64,000 nucleotides of DNA from Aspergillus flavus. Its lineage: Eukaryota > Ascomycota > Eurotiomycetes > Eurotiales > Aspergillaceae. A program made the position numbers and the translations under genes. Shown one piece after another: positions 21,834-33,744 of this stretch. Numbering within the stretch: position 1 is the first letter of the stretch; each line of letters begins with the position of its first letter. The stretch is taken from positions 1,054,001 through 1,118,000 of the forward strand of contig NC_092405.1 in assembly GCF_009017415.1 (NCBI RefSeq), given 5' to 3'. A model generated the notes under the pieces. It was not told the DNA's origin. It searched no databases and saw only the letters and a program-made list of their open reading frames with translations.

Positions 21834-23261
21834 CTAAACTTGGCCCTCTCCCTCGGCCTCTTTCCGAGATGGTTTGCTCGGGCTGTCGCGCCACAAGTGC
21901 GGGTATTTACGGGCCGACGTCGCGAACTTGGACAACACGGCGTCCTCATCCACATAGGCACCAGCGAGCCAGCGCTGGCCAGTAGCGGTATTAAACTGCC
22001 TCCGGGCGTGCAGCACCCGGCGGTTCTCGAAGATCACACACTCGCCCGGGTTCAGTTTCAGCTCGTAGATATACTTCTCGTCCTCCAACATCTTGGCGAA
22101 TTTATCCAAGGCCCGCATCTCGCTCATGGTACGGTTAAATGGACGGCGCTGTCCGTGCATTGGGGCCTGGAAGGGCGGGGAGTAGTTGGCGTGCATCAGC
22201 CGCTGCTGCTGCGTGTACTCATCCACATAAGTCTGGAACACGGGCCAATCGTTCGTATAAATATCATTTTCATGGTTATATTCATATGAAAGTCGGAGAT
22301 TACACAGGGCCTTGAAAGCCTCCGGATCATCGATGCTAAGCTGTCTAGCGACGGCGAACGAGTCAGCGAACAGCGACTCGCCGCCATCGCACGAGTTCTG
22401 GAGACAATGTAGGAGCTGGTAACCCGGCGGCTCGTTCATGTACATCAGATCCATGTGGAAGCCCAGGAACTGGCTCGTGTAGGCGACGTTCTTGGCCTCG
22501 GGGACGGTGCGGACATCCCACGTGGAACCGTAGAAGGTATTTCGGAGGGGTCCCATGCGGGTCGCGAGCTTCTCGACCTCGGCGCGGGAGTCCGGGATGT
22601 CCTTGACGAAGAGTAGACCCGTCCGGGCGAGATTGCGCATGGCGCTGGAGAACGCTTCGTCGTCGTGCATGTACTCTTCGTAGGAGACGAAGCGGTGCTG
22701 GAACCAGTTGTGCCACAGCAGACGCTTTCTCTTCCGGCCGGTGCTATGGTAGGAGTAGTTTGCGGAGGGGTTTCGTAGTTGATTCAGGGTGTACGTGGAG
22801 GTGTGCGACTCGTCGAATCCGGGGATGTCGTTCTCCCATTTCACTTTCAGGACGCTGCCGTCCCACTCTGTGGAGCGTGGTTTGATATCCGTGGGGATGT
22901 CGGACATGCGGAAGTTGCGTTGCTTCGAGTGCTGGTCTACACATTGCGGGCATTTGCAGCCGTCGCGTAGCAGATAATGCATGGCCGAGACATCCCCCTT
23001 CCCGGTTCGGATTCTGATGCCTTGACGCCCTATTGAGGGTGTGGAGGGCTGGATATTGCGAGCTTGGGGCTCTGGGGGATCCATTAAATTTCGGATAGGT
23101 TCATGTAGACCCCCTGGGGGCCCTTTTTTTGGGGTCGGTCCGAGGGAAGCAGCATCTTCGGCGGCACCGCTCGCAACGGAGTAACCACGGGAATAGAGAG
23201 GGCGAGCTGAAGGCACAGCAGCCCGAGAGGATCGAAGAACTGTTGCCAAAAGACGAACCAT
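21834..23261 (-). CDS. Gamma-butyrobetaine dioxygenase (2-oxoglutarate, Fe(II))
   Basis: Likely the last step of carnitine biosynthesis, hydroxylating gamma-butyrobetaine to L-carnitine. Single exon, 475 aa, true ATG. The first 30 residues are Arg/Ser/Ala-rich without acids (MVRLLATVLRSS), a plausible mitochondrial presequence. The N-terminal domain has CKCPQC (residues 102-107), matching the Cys cluster of the zinc site in butyrobetaine hydroxylases. The jelly-roll core has the iron ligands H269 and D271 in LGFHMDLMY and the distal His near 418 in RRVLHARRQF. Arg in TGQRWLAG probably binds 2-oxoglutarate. The related trimethyllysine dioxygenase shares this layout, so the exact substrate is probable rather than certain. 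Confidence 0.87.
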   Translation of the reverse strand: MVRLLATVLRSSRAAVPSARPLYSRGYSVASGAAEDAASLGPTPKKGPPGGLHEPIRNLMDPPEPQARNIQPSTPSIGRQGIRIRTGKGDVSAMHYLLRDGCKCPQCVDQHSKQRNFRMSDIPTDIKPRSTEWDGSVLKVKWENDIPGFDESHTSTYTLNQLRNPSANYSYHSTGRKRKRLLWHNWFQHRFVSYEEYMHDDEAFSSAMRNLARTGLLFVKDIPDSRAEVEKLATRMGPLRNTFYGSTWDVRTVPEAKNVAYTSQFLGFHMDLMYMNEPPGYQLLHCLQNSCDGGESLFADSFAVARQLSIDDPEAFKALCNLRLSYEYNHENDIYTNDWPVFQTYVDEYTQQQRLMHANYSPPFQAPMHGQRRPFNRTMSEMRALDKFAKMLEDEKYIYELKLNPGECVIFENRRVLHARRQFNTATGQRWLAGAYVDEDAVLSKFATSARKYPHLWRDSPSKPSRKEAEGEGQV

Positions 23262-25306
23262 GATGGGTCAATGGCAACCCCCAGGGGCACAAAAAGCAGA
23301 AAGATAGAAAGAAAAACTGAAACGAGGGGATGTTGGAGAGAACATCATCCCATATGAAGGTTTTGGGAAAAAGCCGAGGTCCAGGCACCAAGCCGTTTCA
23401 GGATTAGCGTGATGTTTCCTTTTTAACCATAAAAAGTGCGGAGTAAAAAGGGCAAACATTGCCGTACAATACCATCCCGATTATTACGGTGTAATATTCT
23501 TAGTCAGCAAGCTAGTATTAGATACGTCTTCCGTGACCTAGTTCTAGTAATAATACAACTATCCTCGTTCTGATTAAAGACTGAGATGACACTTGATGAT
23601 CCTAGGATCAGGGAGGGCTATCTTAGTCCGAAACGTGCATCTTAGTCAGAAAGATGATACTATTGAGATGAAATTAATGGTCCTGGCCCGGTCGTAGAAG
23701 GGCTGATTTGGACCAAATGGATCTAGGTTCATGAGATCGCTCAGGCCTCGATAGATTGCTGTCTCATTTCCTCGATGCTGCATACAAGCGTGCTTCGATG
23801 TCGCAAGCAGGCTGTTCTTACCTCTTCAAGAAGGTGGGCTTACAAGGCGGCATGTTTTGAGGAAGGTCCGATTCCTCTCACTTCTGAAATGTTTCGGTGC
23901 CATCTGACTATAGTTCTAGTACCACTACAAGCTTATCGATGGAGAGGAGAGATATTGTTTCATGGCTTGATAGAGTTTAAGCGGAATTGAACACAAGCGC
24001 CCCTCATCTAATATAGACAAACATCATCGAAGGAAACGGCACAATATGCCACGTAACGCAGTATTAACTCTCAGAAAGCCACCTAAATTCACAGATCGAT
24101 GAAGTCGACAGCCTACCCACTTCACTGACGGATCGTACAAGAGTTAGTACTCCCACTTGAAGCTCATCTGGACCGGGACGTCAGCGAAACTGTGAGAGCT
24201 TCTGCCAACTTCCCCTATCAAACCCATCGGTTCATTGCACTCGACCAAAGCAGATCCCTTTTTTTGAATCAGTGCTGTCCCTACGGAAGATTCTAGGCCA
24301 CGGCTTTGGCTCCAAGATTATTCCGATAGGGTTGAAGGTAGAGTTGTCCCTTTTAAGCTCACTGAATCCACGACTGACGGTAGTTCTGCTCTGCGCCCAG
24401 GGCCAAAATCTCCGAAGAAGACTCCCAAGGGGCGGCGGAGTGCGAAGAGCTCGGCCAAGATGAGAATGCTTGGGCCACCGGAGTGATCCTACAGGCTCTG
24501 AAAAGGGTCTCAAGCGACACCCTACTCTTCAGATCATGAATGTGTCAATCTCAAGGCTTTTCCTAGAACCTCTGGTATATCTATTGACTTCTAAGAACCA
24601 GACAAACGCACAATCGATTCTAGCCTACTCCCACGAAAACCGTTTCAGGTTCAAGTTAAGAGGAAGCTCGACACAGCTCTGAAGATGTGACCTCATTCCC
24701 AGTGCGAAGCATAGGATATTTAGTTATTTTATGTTGTTTCCTCCTATCAATGATAATGAGATGAACCACGTTTATTTGACCCAACTCGCTTCTCTCAATA
24801 CATACGTCTACCAACCGAAGTGGTGCGATTAGGAGTTCGCAATACCTGGGATGATCGGCGTTGAACTCAAACCCACACGTGCAGGTCTAAGATAAGCCCG
24901 TCTATGACCTCGAATCGTCGAATTTATTACAGTATCGATAAGGTATTGAAACATAGCCTCCGGTATTTTTCTTTTCCTTTTTGCCTTTTTTTTTTTTCCT
25001 TTTCCTTTTCTGAAGGGCAAATTTCTTAGAATAGATCGCAATCAATCGATAACTGTTAGTAACCAGGAACAAAAAAGAGCCAATCCAAAGCATTGCTCGT
25101 TACCTAAGAACCTCTTTACGTATCACTGACTTAATCACAAAATTTCCCATGAACTATTCAACCCATTGAAATCTTATAAATCAACTCTTATAAACCCCCA
25201 TTATATCCTAGGTCAATAAATTTCCACCCGAAAACGAAAAACCATCGTTTCCATTTACCCGGCGCCAAACGTTCCAGATCCCCGTGTGCCAGTCTCAATC
25301 ACATGC
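23262..25306. other. Intergenic, no gene recognised
   Basis: A 2-kb stretch covers the divergent promoters of the dioxygenase and the thiamine pyrophosphate carrier. Short ORFs near 23775-23990 and 24232-24513 show no known motif and no acceptable intron structure. A poly-pyrimidine T/C run sits at about 24966-25012. Near 25300, two ATGs overlap just before the carrier start. Confidence 0.5.
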
Positions 25307-26498
25307 ATGTCTGCCGGGGGAGAACACCTCAAGGATGAGGTAAGTCCACGGTCAATCAATTCGTCTTGGCTCTTCCTTCCTCCTTACTACACTCTAGTAC
25401 TAAAAGCGCAATGTGAAATGAACAGGGCACGCGACGACAGGTCGTTCTCGCAGGCGGGATCGCAGGCCTAGTCTCCCGGTATGTTCCTATCCCTCAACAA
25501 CAAACACCAAAAACCTCAACTAACAGCAATGGAAATAATAAAGATTCTGCGTTGCCCCCCTCGACGTCGTTAAAATCCGTCTCCAGCTCCAAATCCACTC
25601 CCTTTCCGACCCAACCTCACACCAGAACATAAAAGGCCCCGTTTACAAAGGCACGCTTCCCACGATCCGCTCCATAGTCCGCGAAGAAGGGATAACAGTA
25701 CGTCTTACGCCTATGCCTAAACCAACCACCTACATACAACCCCCGCGAATCCTTCCCCCCCAAGTCTAACTCCAAAAACAGGGATTATGGAAAGGCAACA
25801 TCCCCGCGGAACTAATGTATGTCTGTTACGGCGCGATCCAATTCGCCGCCTACCGAACAACCACGCAAGCCCTATCGCAACTAGACCCTTACCGACTTCC
25901 TCCGCCGGCTGAATCCTTCGTCGCGGGCGCCACGGCAGGAGGGTTGGCCACGGCGTCGACGTACCCGCTTGATTTACTACGTACACGGTTTGCAGCGCAG
26001 GGCACAGAACGTGTGTATACATCGCTCTACGCATCGGTACGCGATATAGCGCAGAATGAGGGCCCGAAGGGGTTTTTCCGGGGTTGTAGTGCGGCGGTCG
26101 GGCAGATTGTGCCCTATATGGGATTATTTTTCGCAACGTATGAATCCTTACGGCCAGTGATGTCTGGATTGCATGATCTGCCGTTTGGGTCCGGGGATGC
26201 CGCGGCCGGAGTGGTGGCCAGCGTGTTGGCCAAGACTGGGGTGTTCCCATTAGACCTGGTGCGGAAGAGGCTGCAGGTGCAGGGCCCGACGCGATCCAAG
26301 TATGTGCATCGGAATATCCCGGAGTACCAGGGGGTGTACAACACCATGGCCATGATCGTGCGGACACAGGGAATGCGAGGGCTCTATCGCGGTTTGACCG
26401 TGAGTCTATTCAAGGCCGCGCCGGCCAGCGCCGTGACGATGTGGACCTACGAGAAGTCCCTGCATTATCTCCGCGAGCTCGAAGTGGCGTCGGAGTGA
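25307..26498 (+). CDS. TPC1: Mitochondrial thiamine pyrophosphate carrier
   Basis: Inner-membrane carrier of the SLC25 family importing thiamine pyrophosphate. Exons are 25307-25339, 25426-25478, 25544-25697 and 25782-26498, with introns of 86, 65 and 84 nt, giving 318 aa, the usual size. The three Solcar repeats are marked by [16 protein letters not shown] and PLDLVRKR, each followed by a glycine-containing second motif ([28 protein letters not shown]). The start [11 protein letters not shown], then [11 protein letters not shown] after intron 1, matches fungal Tpc1 proteins. An upstream ATG at 25303, only 4 nt before the start and in another frame, opens an 11-codon ORF ending at 25338. No TPP riboswitch-like sequence was seen in the introns. 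The gene is convergent with alpha-tubulin. Confidence 0.95.
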
Positions 26499-26804
26499 TC
26501 TCCGTCCCGTCATTGATTAGATTGTACAGTATAGACTAATGCATTACCCGGTGTTATCTTGGGTGCCGATTCATAATGGACTGGGAATGAGATCCCTCGC
26601 AGGAAATTAGATGTGTATTCGTATTTTACGCGCCATATTCTACCGACTGGCTACCGGACAAGTGTGAGAAATAGAACGAACGCTAGGGAAACAAGAAAAC
26701 AGAAGGGGTTGTCGCAAGCACAAGGACGAGATACAATTTTGGCACAAAGTAGACAAGCCAAGGATTAAACCGACAAGCAGAGCGGGCGCTGAGTTGCAAG
26801 CCGA
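26499..26804. other. Convergent 3' spacer
   Basis: About 306 bp lie between the carrier and tubulin stop codons. No coding or RNA feature was recognised. It is presumably the two 3' UTRs. Confidence 0.6.
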
Positions 26805-28678
26805 TCAGTATTCAGGCTCTTCCTCCTCCAATGGCTCGCCATCGTTGGCAACCTCCTCGTAATCCTTCTCCAGGGCAGCGAGGTCTTCACGGGCCTCGGA
26901 GAATTCTCCTTCTTCCATACCCTCGCCGACATACCAGTGGACGAAGGCACGCTTGGAGTACATGAGATCGAACTTGTGATCAAGACGGCTCCAGGCCTCG
27001 GAGATGGCGGTGGTGTTGGAGAGCATGCTGACAGAGCGATCGACCGGGGCAAGTTCGCTGTTGGGAACGCGCACGGGCTTCTGGTAGTTAATACCCAGCT
27101 TGAATCCAGTAGGGCACCATTCGACCAGGTTGAAGGAAGCCTTGGCCTTGATGGCAGCTACGGCCTGGGTGCAGTCACGGGGCACAACGTCACCGCGGTA
27201 CAGCAGAGCCACAGCCATGTACTTTCCGTTACGAGGATCGCAGACAACCATCTGGTTATTAGGCTCGAAGCCTAAAAGTCGTTGTCAGTCACTCCATGCC
27301 ACCAATAGTACTCGGGGGAACAGTAAGGGGTCCATACACTGGAAGGTAAGATCCTGCACCTTGAAGCTTTCATGAGAACTGCGGTTGCTGGATACAACGG
27401 GGGCAAAGGAGATCAACGGGTAGTGGATACGAGGGAAGGGCACCAAGTTGGTCTGGAATTCAGTCAAGTCGACGTTGAGGGCACCATCGAAACGCAGACT
27501 GGAGGTGATAGAGCTGACAACCTGAGCAATCAGGCGGTTCAGATGCTCATAGCTCGGGCGGGGGATATCCAGGTTGCGACGGCAAATGTCATAGACTGCC
27601 TCGTTGTCAACAAGGAAGGTGCAGTCAGCGTTCTCAATAGTGCTGTGGGTGGACAGTACAGCATTGTAGGGCTCAACAACCGCAGTTGATACACGGGGGG
27701 CAGGGTAAACGGCGAACTCTAGCTTGGCTTTCTTGCCGTATTCAGTGGAGAGGCGCTCCAACAACAGAGCACCGAAACCAGAGCCAGTACCACCACCGAA
27801 GGAGTGGAAGACCAGGAAGCCCTGTAGAGAGGAACAGTTATCTGGCAAGATCAGCAGAGGCCTAAAATATGGTCGGTTCATTAGCCCTACCGGCCACCCG
27901 GCGGACGCGGTCAACGACGTTGTCCACAAGCTCCTTTCCGATGGTATAGTGACCACGAGCATCTGTCGTTCATCGATTAGCCTTTGCTTTCTACTGATGT
28001 TCTCTTTAAACCGTACAGTTGTTGGCCGCGTCTTCCTTTCCGCTAATCAACAGCTCAGGGTGGAAGAGCTGGCGGTAGTCACCGGTACGGATCTCATCAA
28101 TAGGCTGGCAACAGTCAGCGTAATAAGTTCCTCACAAGCATTCACTTGCTTTCTGGAAGACGATTGCGTACCGATGGGTCGAGGTCAACGAAGATCGAAC
28201 GGGGGACGTATTTGCCGTTGCTGGTCTCGCTGAAGAAGGTCTCGAACGAAGCGCCCGAGTTGAGTTCCTCGGACGCCTCGGGGTCGATACGGCCATCAGC
28301 CTTGAGGCCATGCTCCAGAAGGTATCTGTATCGGTCGCGATTAGCTTGATTGCAAGCTGGTTGCTGCCGAGACGTGGGCTAGTTCAGAGTGGGGTATGTA
28401 GATGTTGGCAACGGGAAAAGCGGTGAACATACAACTCCCAAGCGCTGTTACCAAGCTGCGTACCAGCCTGGCCAATGTGGATGTGGCAAATCTAAATAAG
28501 AAGGACGGAGGTCAGAATCCAGAGATACACGTCCATGGGTAAGGGCGATGCTAAGGCAAGATGAGCCCGAATGAGGTAAATTTCAACGGTCATGGTTAAG
28601 GGGAGGGGCGTGACAGTGCGGGGGAAGTAAATAAGCAAACGGCAGTAAATTCAGAGTGGTTCGTACCTCGCCTCTCAT
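26805..28678 (-). CDS. Alpha-tubulin
   Basis: GTP-binding subunit of microtubules. There are seven exons on the minus strand: 28678..28667, 28491..28433, 28325..28172, 28104..28017, 27962..27891, 27841..27338 and 27271..26805, giving about 451 aa. Introns are 175, 107, 67, 54, 49 and 66 nt and cluster in the 5' third, as usual for fungal tubulins. Exon 1 codes only MRGE. The protein reads [15 protein letters not shown] at the N-terminus, the tubulin signature GGGTGSG in exon 6, and an acidic tail ending EEEEPEY with a terminal Tyr that could be cycled. Aspergilli have two alpha-tubulins (tubA, tubB). I cannot assign which from memory. No lesion was seen. Confidence 0.95.
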
Positions 28679-28869
28679 GATGGCTTAACGAGATGATAAT
28701 ACGGGAGAAGGATGGAGCAAAAGGATATCCCGGTGGTTGGATGGGAGAGAATTGGAAAAGAGTCAGGTGTAGTTTAAAGGAATCGAAGAGGATGAGGAGA
28801 GAAGAGAAGAGAGAACTAGTAAAGTGAAGGAGCAGTGGAGTGATAGTTCGGCGTTCGTTCTTGCCCGTG

Positions 28870-28902
28870 GGCCCAATCAACAAGACCCTGTCAGCCAATC
28901 AG
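28870..28902 (-). promoter_or_regulatory. Two CCAAT boxes upstream of alpha-tubulin
   Basis: CCAATCAA at 28873-28880 and CCAATCA at 28895-28901 (written on the plus strand) lie about 195-220 bp upstream of the alpha-tubulin ATG. They fit the CCAAT consensus bound by the fungal Hap complex. Function is inferred from sequence and position only. Confidence 0.5.
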
Positions 28903-31900
28903 CGGCCTTCCTGCCTCTCCTGACCCATCCACTGAGCGGATCATTACGTGACCCGTCAGAGCCCATCATGTTATGTTATTTCCTCTTCCATATCCTTGGA
29001 CCCTGGATCACCCTCATAGTTCACATTAACAATATCTACTCGGCACGCACGGAGTACTTCCATGGATTATCAATCAACCGTACTCAATCTTAACTGAAAA
29101 CGGATAATCGACACTCAGAGACATAAGAAGAACCCTAACTCAGAAGTTTGACTTAGTATCTCCACTCCCGATAGCCGTTAGGTTAGACTATCGGAGGCAG
29201 CCGTCTGCCTCATTACCTGTAAGCTGAGCCTCACCTTTAGTTCCATTAATGTACAGAAAATAAAGAAACTCATCCACTACCTATGCTCTGTAAAGCATCG
29301 CCTACTAAGTACTTGAAGTTCTTTACAGGTTCACTTTGAGAGTGCAACAATCTTCAAAAAAGACACAAGTATCCCAAACATGGGTCCTTAGTCATGACCC
29401 GATCATCTGTTGATTAGATCTAGTACTACTTGTGCGGTTATGATTGTTTTGTATAGTGCTATCCTCTCAAAGTAGAAGTTAATGCTCTCCAGCTGTCATG
29501 CTAGAAAAATACAAGGAAAGGATCCTGATTGAACAGTATGAAGTCAGGACAGCTGAAATTCCTATTGGAAAAGCCGCATATAAGACGCTTAGTATACCTT
29601 GTAACTTGTCTTGCGCAGAGCACCCTACTGTCTTCACAATATAAGTACTGAACTGTGCTCTTGCACTTCCTCCTTCGGATTACTCGTGTACATTGTGCCT
29701 AAGGCCATCACACTCACCCAAGTGAGCAATATTATACTCAACCTGGAATAAATAGCATTTACCCTTAAGAGAACAACAATAATCCGGAGGAAGTTAATTA
29801 TCAAAATTAACTTGTCAATAATAGAGGTGTGCAGACACAAAGTCTCAAGTCTTAGAGACCACTCACTTTATCTATGATCAGCTTCGGCACGTCCTTGGAG
29901 CTCTCAACCCGAAGGCTTCATAGCTGGTCAGATAAGGAAGGTAAGAATAGATATCCCTGCTTGGTTTAAATAGCTTTTCGCGTCTGTCATAGTTAAAATA
30001 CTTTGAGTCTATGTTTAGGTATGGTATGGCTAGTGGGTGAAGGAGCAGAATGGGGTCCAGTGCATCTTTTTTATCTATAGAACTCTGTTTGAGTCATACA
30101 AGCGAAAAGGGAAGGGATATCGGTGTAGAATGTTGATGTATAGTGAGCAAGGAATTGATGACCGCACGGTGATGGAGATCACCTGCGAGGCAAGTCTGGG
30201 GGTTTTGACAGTTATTGGAAGATTTGAGGGCGAAGGTTTCAATCCGTTTACTTGGAACTGAATAAGTGTAGACGTTGTTAGGATGTGCTGGAAGTAACTT
30301 TTTGAGTCTTAAGGAAGATATTGATTTGTTCTTCTCACAAGTTATAAGCCAAGCTATGGATCATAGAACTCCGGAGATCCCGCTTGGTCGGACTTGCTGT
30401 CATTTTCTTAAATGTGGGAAGGAAGAACGCCGCTATGCGGGTGACGGTCATACATGCAGAAGAATCCGAGTCATACCGAAAATGGAATGAGTTTTAGAGA
30501 GGGAGGGTAATATAAGGGCGTGACCGATATAAGTACTAAGCAGCATCCTGTGCAAGGCACCTTGCTCATACCATCGTAGATCTAATCTTTCGCGTTCCAT
30601 CTACAAGGAGGCCAGAGCATTGTTCAACATCTCCTTTTATGGAACCCATCCACCAGTCGTCTAACTTACCAGAACCCAATCTAATGTGGGCAAAAAAAAT
30701 CACGGTGAGGCGACTAGAATATGAGGATCGCCGCTCCCCGTTGGTAACTCGGTGGTGGCGTTGAATTAAGGCCCTAATTGGAAGGGGGAATGTAAATATG
30801 CTTCCGATATAGTCTAGATCGTCATCCTAACTCACCAAAATATTTCCAGCACGCTCCACATCTAAGTTGTCCCAAGACATATCGGCATCTGTTGAAGCTA
30901 TGGTCCACACGAAGGCCGGTATAGACGAATAGCGAACGCTAGGTCAGCTGGTATGTACAGCCTTCATGAAAGATACCCGGGCTCTTTACACAGGTCGTCC
31001 AGAATTTTCCTTACACTGTGACTTGATGCTTTAAGCGTCTATTGCCTGAGCCTCAGTATTTAGAACAGTGTCTTGTGCAGAAAGAACAAAGGAGCCAGTC
31101 TTTAGTGTTTGGGGGTATTAACAGTTGTGCACTACTAAATAAGCTAATGTACTGTAAACCCTCGCCATAAGCCAGTACTTTATCTGGCCCTCTAAATTGC
31201 TTATATCGTACTTGCTTATAGCGAATTTCACAATAATTTCCCAGAGCCGTATTAATAGAGTACTATGTTCTTCTGCCATCATGTCGAGATGTTTCAGCCA
31301 TCATATTCCGGGATTGGTCCTTTATACTAAACTACGTACATTATAGAGGTATATTTCAGCAATCTGGGTAACTATGATCCACCACGTGCTCTTCGGGAAA
31401 TGCGGGGATGCAATGATACCATACCTCGGTTTATGGACAATATGGTCAACGACAACGTGGGATAAAATGCTAGGTATACATTTGTCACACTACATGCGAT
31501 TATCTTCAGGTCTCTAGCATATCATACTGTGCATACAATGACATGATTGTACTCCTCGCTTATGCACTTCTTAGTAAAGAAAGTTTATGATGGGGCGCTC
31601 CACCATTGTCAGAGTGCCTATCAAGATTTGGTACAGCATCGTCATAAAGGTATCTCCCGTTGAGTGGTTGATCGGAGCGGGGAACAACACGTCAACATCC
31701 AAAAGACACAGATCGGAGTAACAGTTCCGTACTCATAGACTCTCTCGGTTAACAATTTGTTGCACCATACCATGTATGGAAGGTAGTACTACGGAAGGTA
31801 GTTGGGGAATGTACTCCGTAACTCTCCCCTTTTTTTGCCCTTTTTCTTTTACTCATTGAATACTTTTGAATCAATAGCTCTCCTCAGGCCAATGCTTAGG

Positions 31901-33744
31901 ACATACATTATGTATCACAATGGGGTGCATATGCAGTGCATAACCAAAATCAGGTTTTTTTAACCAATAAATGCGCATAGATTGTAAAATAGCCTTTTCA
32001 CGATATCGATGCTATTAATATTCGCACCGTATGAGATCCAGATTAATATATTCTCTCTTGACTAAAATACCCACTACGAAGGATATCAGGCCAATGGGGA
32101 CTGCAACGGAATCAATGACCAATGCCATTGTTCGCGAACCGTGTGGGAGAGAAGACTTTGTGAGCTGAGAAGTACCGCGCCGAGAAGTGAACACTAGTCC
32201 AACGTTCACTGCCGCTGTCAGTGTGATTGACAGATTTTGACATGTTCTTTTTGCTTTGCCCATGATTTTCCCTCTTCCTCTTTTGGCCGGTGAGAAAGCG
32301 AAAGTTCAGAGCTTGCCGTAAGTGTGCCTGAGGTGGCGTTTCTTGGCGGTGGCCAATTTCCCATTGTGTGTTTTACTTGGACGGAGATAGTCAACCAATG
32401 ACGGGTTCCCATCGCCATCACAAATTGATTACTCGGTTACACGACTCGCTGTCCGTCTCGAACTATCTTTTTCCCGAGAACACCAGTCTTTTTGCAGCTA
32501 TGCAAGGAATCTGACTTACTTCCCGTTGAACTGAAACTTATGTCTAGACCGACATGCGCGGTAGGGGTCACTACCTTACTCGGAGTCCACGTTCTCGAGT
32601 CTGACCAGAAGCCCTGCGATAGGACCACCATTGGTCAGAGCTGCTGGGTCGTTCACTGCTAGTGGGAAAGCTAAGGACCCAACAGAGGGGCAGTGGCCAC
32701 TGGCCAGAACCACTGATCCAAGCCGACGGTGAACGGGTGGCTCCCCTTAGTTCATCTCGAGATCTGCTTTAACAGGGGAAAAGGAAAGCCACAACGATCC
32801 GTCCCTGGTTTGTGGACTCTCACGAAAAGGATAAAAATACAATTTAGGTTTGATAGATAAGGATTTTGATATCTGTACAATCGAAGGAGGAAAGAATGCC
32901 GGTGGACTTGGAGGACAAGAGCCCGACGTGATTGTCCCGACAAAGACGCAACCCTAATGAAGTCAATTCAGCGATGATCCAAAACACTGACATCAAATGA
33001 CAAAACGGTCTGGAACTGAGAAATTCTTCGCATGTCGGAAGGTCTCCACCGTCCTATTTTTCTCCCGTGCGATCGGCACAAATTAACTGCTCCTCCATTG
33101 GAACTCGGCTGCATAATTTCTGTGCTTGTCAGTGCTTCCGTGCTCAACTTGGATTTTTTTTTTTTTCTTCTTCTTTTTCTTTTTCCTTTTTTTTCAATAA
33201 CCTACTAGGGATAAGTAACGACCTTCCGGTTTAATACTTCGTTGGTTCTCCTCTTGGGTTTCCTTTCCCTCCTCAATCCCTCCTCTTCTGTCGCCATCCG
33301 CCTATCTTTCTATTACCTTCTACTGTCTCTATAATTCTCCATCTTGTAATTGTTCTTTTCTTACACCACTATTAAACTCTTTTCCCTTTCTATTAACTAG
33401 ACCACCACGGGTCCGGCATCCGATGCCCACATCAAATCCCGTCTGCGTGTTAGTCTGACATCGGAGCCCCCACTGAAGGTGCGTCTCCGTCTCGTATTGT
33501 TGGTCCCATCACATATTTATATGCTACTACTGCCCCTCTGCCGAAACTGTTTCAACCCTTCTAGACTCCTTGGGGTTGCCAGATACCGGGGTCTCGTCCA
33601 TTCATTCTTTTGCTTCATTTAGTCATTCCTTTTTCATCGCAAGCTACAGCGTGTTAGCAGTCTCTAACGCGCTTCCAGTCCAATTACATATACTCGAGAT
33701 CAATTACACCTAATATTTATTAAGACTCCTGGCCTGGTGCCGGT
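28903..33744. other. 4.8-kb gene-poor region
   Basis: No open frame in this stretch carries a recognisable domain, and no plausible multi-exon gene could be assembled. The left half (about 29.1-31.9 kb) is A+T-rich with many stops. A short inverted repeat lies at 31162-31224. From about 33150 onwards the sequence is T/C-rich, including a run of T and CTT units near 33153-33196, and probably forms the promoter and leader of the mechanosensitive channel gene. Old transposon remains are possible but not demonstrated. Confidence 0.5.
31162..31224. repeat. Imperfect inverted repeat, transposon-end-like
   Basis: TCGCCATAAGCCAGTAC at 31162-31178 pairs with GTACTTGCTTATAGCGA at 31208-31224 at 15 of 17 positions, with a 29-bp loop. 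A third partial copy (GCTTATATCG) lies at 31198-31207. The preceding CTGTAAACCCTCG resembles ends of pogo/Tigger-type elements. The element body is not visible. Confidence 0.4.

Noticed and set aside
24232..24513. 93-codon minus-strand ORF in the spacer near the carrier
   Set aside because: No family resemblance and low-complexity composition.
25340..25425. Possible TPP riboswitch in intron 1 of the thiamine pyrophosphate carrier
   Set aside because: Fungal TPP riboswitches carry CTGAGA and related core sequences. None is present in this intron or the leader read here.
25717..26367. 216-codon minus-strand ORF
   Set aside because: Antisense shadow of the thiamine pyrophosphate carrier. Pro/Arg-rich with no motif.
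32015..32421. Two overlapping minus-strand ORFs
   Set aside because: No recognised domain, and no splice arrangement gave a protein-like product.
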